A stretch of 64,000 bases of DNA from Cadophora sp. MPI-SDFR-AT-0126 (taxonomy: Eukaryota; Ascomycota; Leotiomycetes; Helotiales; Ploettnerulaceae). Shown here piece after piece: positions 47,501-58,691 of this stretch. The notes beneath the pieces are model-generated. The model worked only from the letters and a program-made list of their open reading frames with translations, searched no databases and was not told where the DNA came from. The number at the start of each line of letters is the position of its first letter. Within the stretch, counting starts at the first letter, position 1. The translations under genes and the position numbers were made by a program. The DNA is taken from the NCBI GenBank assembly GCA_020747065.1, contig JAGMVK010000025.1, positions 558,001 through 622,000 of the forward strand. Reading direction: 5' to 3'.

Positions 47501-49033
47501 ATATTGTTGTGACCTTGAAAGAACTCATTGGGTCAGACTTCTCTAAACAGACTGTTCTGGAAGCTATCTCACTAGTATCGATCTCAATGATTGATTTGAC
47601 TGCCCAGAAGTCAGAGCAACTAGATTCCGTGAGCAGGAAAGCTCACCATCAGTACCGGGTCCGGACTGCTGGAATGATCCGTCTTCAAGCTAGTGAAAAC
47701 TGGGGGAAAACTCTTCAAGGGCCAGTATTGCCAGGCAAAGTCCTTCACGAACCACTTGGGGATGAGGAGAGGAAGCGAGAGTACGACAGAGTAACAAGAA
47801 GACTTTCTGACAGCGTGAGAACCCCCTTCCCTCTTACATGTGATGTATCGTTGACAGTACACAACAGCTCGTTGACAAAGGCGTGCAACACCGTATATTG
47901 TGAGTCTTCTCACATTTATCAGTAAGACAACCTTGATGCTGATCGAAGAATAGGAGAATAAACACCAGTAAACGCAAGGATCTCGTGGCACATTTCATAT
48001 ATGTCTTTCATCCCGAGTCGGCAGATGCCTTCAGTGATAACATATTCAAGACCTCACGGTTTTCTTGCAAGAACCGGGGGCTGTGGGCGACTAACATCAC
48101 TTTGCGAAGCTGGTCATTTGCCCGCACTGAATGGTCTTTTCCAACAAAGCCTTGCGAATCCGATCAGCCCATTCTTGGTCCATTCAAGGAAGATGTAGAA
48201 CATTGTCCAGAGGATGAACCCATCCGTCTACCGACACATCTCCACGAAGCTTTAGAAAAGATCGACTCTGCAAGCCACGACAGAGAAGATGAATCGCCAG
48301 GACACATTGTATTACATGCATCGTCCATCGTACTCTCGACAAACGAGTTTGGCGACTTCAGCAAATGTTCCATCGTATCCGAACTCATCACGGAAGCAAC
48401 GTTACTACAGTTGGAAAAGGACGTGCCGGCACTCTGGCAGCGATTTATACATCAAACTCAGACGGGCCGATGTCTGGTATTTCTCTTACTCCTGGGATGC
48501 TTGTGCCAAGCCATAGCAGAGGAGCACCAACAAGCCATTGATTATCTCACGTCAATCATGAATATCGAGGTAGGTTTGCTGACATACGGCTTTCAAAATC
48601 TCTGGTGCATGTGCTAATGATATCAGAACTATTTCCTGAGAGGGCAGAAAGATTGGCTCAGAGACGAAAATGCAATCGGTAATCTACAGCTCGCTCTTTG
48701 GATTCTCGAATCATTATTTAAGCTTCGCAACACGCTGGCGGGATCTCTGTCGACGATCAATGAAGCTAAAACTGTTCTTCTCGCACAGATACAAGAGGTA
48801 AGTACTGCCTTTATAGTTGTGTATTTTGTTCTTAACGTTTCAAGGGACCTGGAAAGCGCAGTCCTGCTCTAGAAAGCTTTTGCAAATCATCCATCGAATC
48901 CTTCGAGAGGAATGTCTGCCTCTTGAGTGCTCTATACATCAAGATTGAACGGAAGACGGAGCTTGGCGGGCGTTATCGCGACTCTGTAAGAGATATGTGG
49001 CATATCATTGAGATTCTTCTGACAAGGCTCTAG
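44502..49033 (+). CDS. Large uncharacterised fungal protein (1417 aa)
   Basis: Exons 44502-44559, 44623-46030, 46095-47921, 47969-48569, 48627-48797 and 48845-49033 sum to 4254 nt. The protein starts MGSSNGLEDSFNWLSREARG and runs into SAYISYTEHSHKAACSFDFG, with DFGEEGYAASCNDGGKLL and GIIFAQGNFESTLYSSLA nearby. There is no signal peptide and no clear membrane segment. The middle contains WKIRFLVKAYEFLLDFA and a Trp/Tyr-rich region, with a Lys/Glu-rich stretch around EERRLREEKTTKTAG. The C-terminal exon reads SALYIKIERKTELGG and ends EILLTRL. I recognise no domain or function. Introns of 47-64 nt all have good ends; the 47-nt intron at 47922-47968 was chosen over a 32-nt alternative. The short first exon is supported because splicing yields a coding-like junction, whereas the longer overlapping frame from 44297 ends before it. 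Confidence 0.8.
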
Positions 49034-49260
49034 CTTTCCACTGTACTGTCATTGAATGACAGTCGGAATTCACTTCGGCAGAGCACGATATCTCTTCAAC
49101 AGAGTACAACAATTCAGAAGCTGACTTATTTGACTATTGCCTACCTTCCAGTTGGCTTGACAGCAGTAAGGGTCGTGTCGAAGTTGTTTTGATATTGTGC
49201 TAAGAAGTTCCACAGGCCATCTTTGCGATTCCGCAAGAGCAAAAGGTTGTGGTATCAGCC

Positions 49261-49704
49261 ATGGGGAGAACCTGGTTCTTGCTCTGCATTCTGATACTAT
49301 TTGCTTTTACGTTCTCGACAGCAGTTCTTATGGGAACAGTACTGTCAATTTTGAACTGGATCAGAATACAGTTTTGGAGGGCGTGGAGGTTTGTCGCAAG
49401 TCTACCTAAAGAAGACATTAGATTTCCCAGGTGAGTACTGAGATCGGGGTTTAGAATACGTCAAATTCTAACGCAACAAAGATTCAAGAAACGGACAGCG
49501 AGTAAAGGATACAGCCCAACTTGGAATTCAGAAAAGGGAGACGAAAATAGGCCATGCTCGGGAATTGAAAGTTTGGAAGGACTCAATCCGGTGGAAAGTT
49601 CCACCAAGTCATCATTTGCAAGAGTACTTACGCCTTCGCTGACGCGCCGGAAATCCCACAATGATGATGTAGAAGCCGGAAAGTTGTCTCCCAAGAAGCC
49701 ATGA
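49261..49704 (+). CDS. Small single-pass membrane protein, uncharacterised
   Basis: Exons 49261-49430 and 49482-49704 encode 130 aa. The N-terminus MGRTWFLLCILILFAFTFST is a strong membrane or signal-anchor segment, extended by AVLMGTVLSILNWI. After it comes a basic stretch (RAWRFVASLPKEDIRFPR) and a hydrophilic tail rich in Ser, Lys and Glu. The basic flank suggests a cytosolic tail. The 51-nt intron has GTGAGT and CAAAG ends and a CTAAC branch motif. It lies 227 bases after the 1417-aa gene in the same orientation and could be co-regulated with it. No family is recognised. Confidence 0.65.
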
Positions 49705-50351
49705 GCTTTTTCAAGAACAACTGGGTCCCATTCTCTGAGTATGTCCCGATACGAACAAGGCTATTGGCTTTTAGTGTTCGATATTTTGATCCCATTTAGC
49801 GTTGCCTCTTCGATGCTTCTGGTTTTGTACCTAGATCATCAATATAACAAATCATGGAGTCTACGACTCGAACTTAATTGTCAAGACCATTGTACAAATC
49901 AAGCAAAGCGGATACAATGAGATTGGCTTGGATCCATGACATGTGACATCCAAGCGAGCTTCTGTTGACTTCACCTTCGGAAAGTCGTCACGACTAGCAC
50001 AGTATATCTATCATCTTGAGCTTTTATGCTCTCTCAAGGCTCCCATTCAGATTTATCGCAGAATATATGGTATTGATCACTTCATCAATATTATGTTCAG
50101 ACCCCATCAGAACAAATGAACAAACCAGCAGTTTCGTAATCATGCTGTTGTTCATGGTACGATCCCCTCTACTAATTGTTCAAACTAGAATACGTATTGA
50201 GATCAGATTGAATTCGAAAGACTCTTGTTGATGAAAGGAATGCAGCCGGCCATAACGGCGCGAGTGATTTCAGGCCTCCCGCCAGAATCGCCTGCTTCCT
50301 TTGGCTCCCCATCAACATCGACCTTTTCTACCTCATCAATCTCCTCTCCAC
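49705..50351. other. Intergenic region
   Basis: No supported gene; presumed promoter of the 434-aa protein gene at its right end. Confidence 0.4.
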
Positions 50352-51715
50352 ATGAACAAAATATTTCTCGCTGATTACTACTCGTCCGAACAGCTGTCCC
50401 AGATCTCTCTTTGCTCCCAGTCACCATCGGAATACGAGATGAGCTCTATCGAGACAGAACGATTTCTCAAACGCTGGTCAGCTACGGTGCCTCTTCCTCA
50501 AGGATCCGGAGAGGGAAATCTGATTGGATACGACAAGATATGCAAGTCTGTTGAGTCGTACCTCAGGAGTATTCGAGCAGAGAATGCTGAACTAGCAGTG
50601 GAACTGAGGCTGTCAGAGGAAATGCAGCTCTACCAAGCCAGGCAGACTGCTGTTCTTGAATTTTGTAGGCTTTGGATGACACTTCAGAACGATAATTTAG
50701 GCCAAGCGCTGATATTGAAACAGGGGGACTCACTGCTCATACCACATTTCCTCCTCCCCCAGAGTCAGCAGCAGCTACATATCAAGCAGCCGCACTGTAT
50801 CGCATCAATATCTTGGCAGCAACTCTTGACAGAGATCCTGATATCAATTTACCTTTGCGGCAGACACATCAAGGACAGAGCTCACGACAAGTTGCTGACC
50901 CAATTACTCCTACTAGATCTCCCATTCGCATATCCTTTCGCAAGCCTCCGACTTCAATCAAAGCAAGGTCATATCGAAAGCATAACTCTACGTATGGGGA
51001 CAAACAGAAACAACAACATACCGAATCTCTACAAAGAGTTGAGGGACAAAGGTCTCCAGCAACTCCCTCTACTCCGTCGACTCCTAGTGCTCCGACAAAA
51101 GCTTCTGCGAACACGAAAACACCCCCGAACCCTCCTTCCTGTGTGCGAATAGAAGCTCAAAAAGCTTCAAAGGCTAGTCCCAGTAGAGCCGCAGGAACAT
51201 ACCTAGCTCCACAAGCTTCTGAGGCTACTCCAGCTGGTCTATTGTCGACCGTTATAGGAGTAGTTGCATATCGGAGTCCAGTTTCACCAATATGGCCAGG
51301 AATCAAGCTCCAAGATGATTGGGATTACTTGACTGGCTTTCCATCGGGTTCGTTTGTATTCTCCACCCCCAAAGCCTTTCCTCGAATCGTTGGGCCAATC
51401 ACAAACGGCGTCGGTGCGATACTGGGTCGAGTCAACGAGATGTTCCCTCTTCTGCGTCTGAGGTGGGAGAGGACTCCAGTGAAAGGGGATGGAAGAAAGG
51501 ATTTGGCTGTGTGGGTTGACTTTGGAATTGGAATCTCGCGTACTGATCCCGAAGCGCTGAGACAGAAAGAAGTCATGCTTAAAGGCTTGCGAGAGTTCCA
51601 TCACAGGGATCTTGAAAGTTCGCACAGCTATTTCAGTACATATTTCGAGCAGAACATCGAGCGTCTTCGAGCTGAACCCCTGGCCATTATCAAGGTACTT
51701 TCGGTCAGCAATTGA
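50352..51715 (+). CDS. Uncharacterised protein with coiled coil and Ser/Pro/Thr-rich middle
   Basis: Exons 50352-50664 and 50724-51715 encode 434 aa. The intron (59 nt, GTAGGC to AAACAG) switches frame and joins QTAVLEFW to GLTAHTTF. Residues 60-100 form a likely coiled coil (YLRSIRAENAELAVELRLSE). The middle is a basic Pro/Ser/Thr/Ala-rich linker with PSTPSTPSAPTKA. The last 160 residues look globular, with GIKLQDDWDYLTGFPSGSF and GVGAILGRVNEMFPLLRLRW. There is no signal peptide or membrane helix. The start could also be the Met at about 50440 (MSSIETERFL). No family recognised. The intron is inferred because the first frame decays into composition typical of a shadow past 50665. Confidence 0.65.
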
Positions 51716-52048
51716 GATCCGCAAGTTTCATTGGGTACATTGGGCCTTTCAGTAGCTGAATACGTGAGATCGGACGAAACAACTTCGGGCGATGTCGAGA
51801 TGCATGGAATTGGAATGCTTTAAATTGTAGTAAAGGGAAGGAAGGATGACGGCTCCAGTAATAGATCTTACAATAGACGACATTCTATTTTCACGGAAGC
51901 ACAATTCCATTTTGAAAGTCCATCTTCTATTCACTCCAAAGCGAAAAAGTTCCATAACAATTTCGCACTCAGTCTGTCACCGATTATGGGGTGTTTTTTT
52001 TATTCAAAAGTGGCTGCCATCACCTCGCATACTGTCCCAACAATACCC
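51716..52048. other. Short intergenic region between convergent genes
   Basis: No coding signal; it contains the 3' ends of two converging genes. Confidence 0.4.
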
Positions 52049-52828
52049 TCAAACCCTCGGTACCAATTGACAATCTCCATATATCTTTGAATATGGGTCA
52101 GGATGTGGCAGGCAACATTGAGGCTGGCCATCAAGATCAAAGACCGGCATAGGTCTAGAGCCATCGCTGAACCAAGATGCACACTTATTTGCTGCATCAT
52201 GAGCAACTTCTGTCGGAATATCCTGGTACCTGTACATACACTAGTTAGCTTTGAATATCTACACAGCTGTGTGAACATACACCGTTTTAGCGGGCAAGGT
52301 CTCTGTCTCCGTGAGCGTTTTGGCGGGCAAAGTCTCTGTTTCCGTCTCAGTCAAGGTTTTGGTCTTCGGTGGAAGCTGCTCTGTCTCCGTTAGAGTCTTT
52401 GTCTTTGGCGGCAAGGTTTCCGTTTCAACGACAGTTTTTGTCTTAGGAGGAAGTTCTTCGGTTTCTGTGACAGTCGTGGTCTTTGGAGGGGCTTCTGTGG
52501 TCTCGGTGACTGTCTTTTGGGGAAGCTGTACTGTGGTCGTGAATGTTGAAGTGACAGTTACGGTTAATGCTGCTGCAAGAATGCCCTGTCAGTGAAGCTG
52601 CTCATGCACATAAAGAACCAGTGCAGAATTTGTAAGGCATATTGACTGACCTGGAGGCTCTGGGGGCCATTTTGGACCAGTTCCACACTGATATGGTGGT
52701 CTGTTTACACCGTTCACGACTTCAGGTACACCTGCTGGCCAGGGGTCACATCCTGGGGGGTAGTACAGAGCGTGAACCAAGGAAAATTGGATGATAACAC
52801 AAGCGAGAAGCTGCGAAAGCATGGTCAT
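52049..52828 (-). CDS. Small secreted Thr/Glu/Lys/Pro repeat protein
   Basis: Exons 52828-52651, 52572-52281 and 52229-52049 give 216 aa. The signal peptide is MTMLSQLLACVIIQFSLVHA, followed by a Cys/Pro-rich head (YYPPGCDPWPAGVPEVVNG). The middle exon is a tandem repeat with consensus LPPKTKTLTETE, six to seven copies with units shortened toward the C-terminus (LPAKTLTETE). The tail is Cys-rich (ANKCASWF, QPQCCLPHPDPYSKIYGDC). Thr density suggests O-mannosylation and a wall-associated or extracellular protein. No GPI tail. Function is unknown; a cell-surface protein or effector-type protein are both possible. The acceptor of exon 2 is a CAGCAG tandem, so one Ala may vary. The second donor GTATGT was preferred over an in-frame alternative nine bases different. 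Confidence 0.75.
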
Positions 52829-54500
52829 GGCAGAGTAGGAAGTCAATGAGATCGGCGTCTATTGAGTTTCTTCGTCCGTGGTATGTCGATGATATTTATC
52901 AATGCATTCGGGACGTGGGTTACAAATAGACTGAAGAAAGCATCGACATTACTCGACGTTGATCAGCTTCTCTCCCCGAAGATAATATTATATGCGGTGC
53001 TCAGGTGCAGCATTACATCGAGCCTTTCTAAACCGATTTCTTCGGGTGGGAATCGAACTAACAGGAGTTGGATTTAAAATTTGTATCTTGGGGGCTGATT
53101 TCCTAGACACACCAGACCTGGAGGAGCATTTTCGTGGATCATAATTCGCCTGTAAGTTGCACATCATTGATGATTACTCGCTGGTACTTGTATTAAGCAG
53201 AAAACTCCAATGGTGCTTCAGAGAGCCGAGAAAACGATCTTGATCTACTCTGCTGTGCCACTGTCTCTCAACAGGCGAGCTTGGAATCGCTCAAGCCCAA
53301 TCATATCTTGCCATTTACCAATAGATACTGAGACATGCTCCAACGCTCTACTGCACGAAGATCTGTACCATTTGTATGATGTGATTAAACCTGCAGCTCG
53401 GCTGCAGATCTACAATTGCCAGTTGACCACAGTATGTCTCAGCACATGGCAACCTCGGTGACGATAGATGGCCAAGCAGTAGAGAGCCACATCAACTTTA
53501 CTGACTTTAATTCAGTTTAAGGAAAGCGTGAGTGAAAATTCATGAGGCCAAAGTCGAAGACAAGGTTGCTTGGGGAATATTTGTGATGCAGCGAGAATGG
53601 CAGATCTTCATCTTATGAAAAGCCTTCTGATGCGATGAAAGACATTCCTGGCTCCACGAATTTAAGCTCAGACGCTTCAAAAAACCAAAGCAGTCTGTGT
53701 TACACAGTCACAAGTACAGCGATAAAGTGACTGCAACAGTTTCGGAAGGTAAAACCATTCTGATGTCGCAATATAATGAAAAGTCACGAAAATGAGTGGC
53801 CTGATGCCATGTTCGATTCAATAACATCGTCTCTACTTGCCCCGTCTAAGCTTTATTGTATTCAAAGCTGTGAGACACAGGAGTGATTAGGTTTCAGGGA
53901 TCTTCAATGTCGTTGGGTATCAGGGAGGACAATACATCTAAGTGCGGGGTTGTACTACCAGTCTTATTTGCAGTGTATAATATTGCTCAACACTGGAAAG
54001 ACTCTTGGAACATCGATAGGTGATGTTCTCTGACCTAGAAAGTTCCGATGAGAAGTGAAAATCAGGAGCCTTTGAAAGTTTGTTTACCGTCTTCCACGTA
54101 TAGTAGCGAACCAATCGCCTCCGGCCAAGAATTCAAAAGGGGTAAGATGATACCCCACATACCACTTGTGTACCACTGTGGGGAGATTGCTTGTCATTTG
54201 TTACACTCGCGTCATCCAACCACTTTCGCGAGTTTACGTTTTCTAGCAGATCTCAATTGACCTTGTCCCGAGTACCTCCTCTGAGAGCCTGGAGGTTGTG
54301 TGACGAAAACGAGGTGTGCAGTCGATCGAACATGCAGAAGATCGTCATGGTAACATGTTACGATACCGAGGCTTCTCGGTCATCGAGATTTCTAGAGTTC
54401 TTGAGTAGTCTCTATATAGATGTTCGAGGGCCCATTGTTGACCTTCTCAATCAACTTTCATTCCATCTTAAGCCAATTCGATCAATTCACTATTTAAATT
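52829..54500. other. Intergenic; divergent promoter region of two secreted-protein genes
   Basis: No supported gene; frames at 53210-53461 and 54048-54652 (+) have no motif and the latter overlaps the next gene's first exon out of phase. TATTTAAAT at about 54491 lies only ten bases before the next start codon. Confidence 0.4.
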
Positions 54501-57500
54501 ATGAGAACCGCCCAGCTTGGCGTTGTTGCCAGCTTGGGGTTCGGGGTCTTCGCTCAAAGGAGTGTTTGGGATATAAAGCGGCAGCCATGGGGTTCCTCAA
54601 CAGAGCAATGGGTGAAGACGAGACTTCGACTGATTTTTGTCATGGAAACTAGCTAATACAAAAAATAGAGTGAAGCAGGGCAGTGGAGCGAGCAATGGAA
54701 GTGGACGGCAAATCAACAACTTCCTGCTGCACCTGGATCCGCATGGCAGTTTTCTCAGTCTAACACTGTCGCTCCGCCTCTTCCTGCTGGCGCATCGTCT
54801 TCAGGAAAATGGACCTGGATTCCGTCTCCTGCATCTGTAAGTGTCATGTTTTCCAACTGACTTTGACCTGTTCTAATTTTATTCTGAAGCAGGGTGGTTT
54901 CTATTGGAGCTACTCAAGTTCGTCATCGTCTTTGCCTTCTGGTTCCTCTCAAGGGCTTGGTCCAGCACCTGGTACAGCTTGGCAATTCTCTCCGTCAAAC
55001 ACAACGCCTCCACCATTGCCTGCCGGTCAGTCTAATGGAAGCTGGAAGTGGGTTTCTGGTCCATCTGTAAGTCTTTGCGCTTCGTCCTAGATCTAAATGG
55101 ATGGTGAGATTTACCAAACATGCGATCGAACTTTTCGCGAAAAGAGCTCCACTCGCCACGCTGCTTGGTCTTTCAAACGTTCACTTCATCTCCAATTAAA
55201 GTGCTAATCCGATGCTCATCAGGGCGGCTATTACTGGAGTTTCATCCCTGCTCCAAAGCAAGATCTCCCATCTGCTCCAGGCACGACTTGGCAGTTCTCT
55301 CAGTCGAATAGTGTCGCGCCTCCTTTGCCCGCAGGATCGTCTTCTGGTACTTGGAAATGGATATCTGCGCCATCAGTAAGCTTTCAACTCAAAACTTATA
55401 GATTTTGGAAAAGTGACTGATTTACGACCAGGGAGGAGGCTACTACTGGAGCTTCATCGCAGGACCGAAGCAGAATCTTCCAACACCGCCAGGTACGTTC
55501 AAATCTGAGATAAGGACGGACTGCTGCTTACTCGGATTTCTTACCTAGGGACTCCATGGATATTTTCAACATCATCAATAACCGCACCTCCATTACCTGC
55601 AGGTGTCTCAGCCTCTGGGACATGGAAATGGGTGAGCAGTCCAGACGGGAAAGGCTGTTTCTGGTCTTTCATTCCTTCTGGGAAACAGCCAGCATCTCAG
55701 CAGCCGCTACCCGACCCACCTACCGGGGGATCTAGATGGATTTTCTCGACTTCCTCGACATCACCGCCGCCATTGCCTGCAGGTGCATCTGCCTCAGGAT
55801 CTTGGAAGTGGGTTTCTGCACCGAACGGAAACGGGTTTTATTGGTCCTACATTTCATCGCCTCAGTCGCCTCAGCAGCAATTGCCACCACCCCAGTCGGG
55901 ATCAACAGAATGGATTTTCTCTCCGTCAAAGACTACACCTCCTGCACTCCCAGCCGGAATCTCGGGTACAGCAGGCTCATGGAAATGGGTTTCTGCACCA
56001 AATGGAAACGGCTACTACTGGTCTTTCACGCCGTCTTCTCAGAAACTCCCAGCCCCAAAGCCGGGCTCAACTGGATGGGTCTTCTCTTCATCAAACAAGG
56101 AACCCCCCACGATCTCTGGGGTATCAGGCCCAGGATCGTGGACGTGGATCTATAGCCAGTCTGAAAATGGTTATTACTGGAGCTGGACACCTGGCGCGCT
56201 TCAAAACATTCCTGCCGGGTTCCAGGGCGGGTTCGTAACTCCGGATTCTGGTACGACAGGACAACAAGGACAAGGTTACAAGCCTAGCACGGGCACAGGA
56301 GGCTCATTTGATACCAAGCCTGGGTTCAATACCGGTGGTCAAGGTAGTAATCCAGACACTGGTGTTGGAGGCTCTTTTGACACAAATCCTGGTTCTCAAG
56401 GTGGTGGTTATGGTCCAACTCAGCCTGATCAAAGTTCTGGAGGTGTTCCACTTCAGCCCGGTCAACCCTTGACTGGTGGATTCGATCAAGTAAAGCCTGA
56501 TACCGGTGGCCCCGGATATGGCCCTGGATATGGTGGTAACACCCCACAAGATGGAAGTCAACCACAAACTGTTAATCAAGGCCAAGGTCCTATCAAAGGG
56601 CCCTTCGGAGGCATTTTCGATCAAAGCGGTAAGCCAGTCACTGGAGATGTCCCCAACCAAGGTGGTGACGTTCCACAAGCAAGTCAACCTCAGACAGGGG
56701 ATCAAGGACAGGTTCCAATCAAGGGTCCGTTTGGCGGAAGCTTCGATCAAAGTGGCAAGCCCATTACAGGAGATGGCCCCAGTCAGGGCGGCGAAATTAC
56801 ACAAAGCGGAGGTCAGCCACAGACCGGTGATCAAGGACAGATTCCAATCAAGGGGCCTTTTGGCGGAAGTTTTGATCAGACTGGCATACCAATAGACACC
56901 ACAGGTCAACAAGGTATCGGGGGAGTCCCCTCACAGCCAACAACTGGTGATCAGCCGAGCACAAACCCAACTGCCCAAGGGCAACAACCTATCAAAGGCC
57001 CATTCGGAGGCAGTTTCGACCAAACAGGTAGGCCCATCGAAGGAGGAGGCAGCGGAAATACCCCCATCCAGCAACCCGGTCAAACTGGTGGTATTCCATC
57101 GCAGATTCCCCAGACAGGAGGCGATGGCATCATCAAGGGTCCATCCGGGGGAGGATTCGATCAAACCGGTCAGCCATTTGAGACCACAAAGCCAATCGAG
57201 GGTGGAGGTTCAACATCAGGCTCGCACGAGAGTGGTGGGATTCCAGTGCAGCAGCCAGGAGAAACCGGCGAGACACCATTGAATCCCGATGGATCTCGCC
57301 CTAGTTCAGGAGGAGAAGATGTCATCAAGGGACCGTTCGGAGGATCGTTCGACTCGACAGGCAAACCAGTTGATGTTACGACGGGTTCGCAAGGCACATA
57401 CAAATGCCCACCACGAAGCCGTATCGAGCTTCTGGATGCTCCGACTGTGCCTGAAGCTGTTTGTCCAAACTGTAAGTCGTCTTTTCATTCTTCTAAATTC

Positions 57501-58109
57501 AAGTCAAGACAAGTACTGACCCAGTCTCCACACTCCAGCCCAGGATCGAAGATATGTCGCCGGCCCAGACAAGTCCTTCTACATCCTCTGCTGTCGTCAT
57601 GTGGACGGCGGCAAGAAAGAGATAACAGTCGTCCCAGACGTCCCATCTCTACAATACTGCATCCACATCTGCGCCGGCACGCCCAACTGCAAGTCGTAAG
57701 TTCTCCTCATCATTCACACTTCACCCTCAAACCAAGCTGATATCCACACCACAGGGTTCTGTACACGGCTCGCCAAGGCCATAACAGCAAATACCCGGTG
57801 AACTCCTGCCAGCTGTTCGAGCACGGTGACTACGACGTCCAAACCCCTTGCAACAACGACGCTCATGACTCCGCTTACTTGATCGAGTCTCCCACCTCCA
57901 CAGACGGCGAGGCTTACCCAATACCATCAATCGCAATTGATCCACCATACCCTCCTCCTCCAGTCTCCACACCGGAAGGCCAGCCTCCCCAGCCACCCAG
58001 CACAGGCGACGTACCACCGTCCTTCATCATGCTCCCGCCTGGGATATCGGAGCAGTGCGTGCAGAATGTGTTTGCGGCGATTAGGTGCGGGACTTGTGCA
58101 GCTTGCTGA
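54501..58109 (+). CDS. Modular Trp-rich secreted repeat protein with PAN-like end
   Basis: Exons 54501-54611, 54669-54836, 54893-55066, 55223-55375, 55432-55492, 55549-57471, 57539-57695 and 57755-58109 sum to 1033 aa. The signal peptide is MRTAQLGVVASLGFGVFAQ. Then come seven modules of about 45-55 residues with the pattern W-x-F-S-x-S ... PPLPAG ... W-K-W-V-S-x-P ... G-x-Y-W-S. Modules 1-3 each end at a phase-0 intron placed exactly before the GGYYWS element; modules 5-7 are intronless. Next is a Gly/Gln/Pro region with six copies of IKGPFGGSFDQSGKP. The C-terminal 200 residues are Cys-rich (FYILCCRHVDGG, YCIHICAGTPNCKS, NSCQLFEHGDYDVQTPC), like the PAN/apple-type ends of fungal secreted proteins. 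Probably extracellular or wall-bound. No known family covers the Trp modules as far as I recognise. Confidence 0.85.
56592..57370 (+). repeat. Six-copy KGPFGG coding repeat
   Basis: Copies of the element coding IKGPFGGSFDQ begin at 56592, 56718, 56847, 56991, 57132 and 57324, spaced 126, 129, 144, 141 and 192 bases, all multiples of three. Between them lie variable Gln/Gly/Thr-rich spacers with QPQTGDQGQ. Third-position differences between copies show they are diverged rather than recently amplified; copy 5 has PSGGG instead of PFGGS. Confidence 0.85.
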
Positions 58110-58691
58110 TTGGCTTGAGTGGTGGCTTTCTTTTGTACTGGGTATCTTTGTGTAGTGTTGACTGAGGCGATACCGTGTTTTCCAGATCTAGCGACCTTTC
58201 GTCTCTCTCGTCTTCGGGAAGGGAGGAATGGAGGAAGCAGATTTGCATTTTTGGGTAGAGCTGATAGTTGATCAATACATTCTTTGGGGAAGTACTCTTG
58301 TCTTTTTGGGAACATGTGATGCATGTATTATCTGCGAGAAATTGGTTCGTCGTCGTTAAGCGTAAGCAAAGTGCTTCTGTTCGTTAGCCTTACTTGGCAT
58401 TACCCAGCAGCTCTCTCTATGCCCTGGCATGTCATTCTAAACCTACTGCCCACTTCACAATACTATACTGTATCAGTAAGTGGAGCTTCAAATGCGAACA
58501 GAGATCAGGTGCAAGACAGTGGATTCCATTACTCACCCCCTTGTCGCTTCCCGCCCTCTCCTCGGCACACAAATAACTATCTCGCTTACCTATCCAAATA
58601 GCGAAATCTTCGACATCACGACACCTGAAAAGATCGCGTAAGTACACCTCACGTTACATTCTTATCTCGAGTCAAAGAAAATACTAACATC
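58110..58691. other. Intergenic; 3' region of the modular protein gene and tRNA 5' flank
   Basis: No supported gene. The last exon of the Trp-rich protein gene ends at 58109 and its 3' untranslated region is presumably within the first few hundred bases. Confidence 0.4.

Noticed and set aside
47922..47953. 32-nt intron in the 1417-aa gene
   Set aside because: In frame but too short for fungal splicing; the 47-nt version with the next AG is also in frame.
52311..52595. Val/Ser/Gly-rich plus frame
   Set aside because: Antisense shadow of the Thr/Glu/Lys repeat exon of the secreted protein.
56304..56912. 202-residue minus frame
   Set aside because: Antisense to the KGPFGG repeat region; its regularity simply mirrors the coding repeat.
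56592..57370. CRISPR-like spaced repeat
   Set aside because: Spacing is a multiple of three and the repeats are diverged coding units in a eukaryotic gene; no array features.
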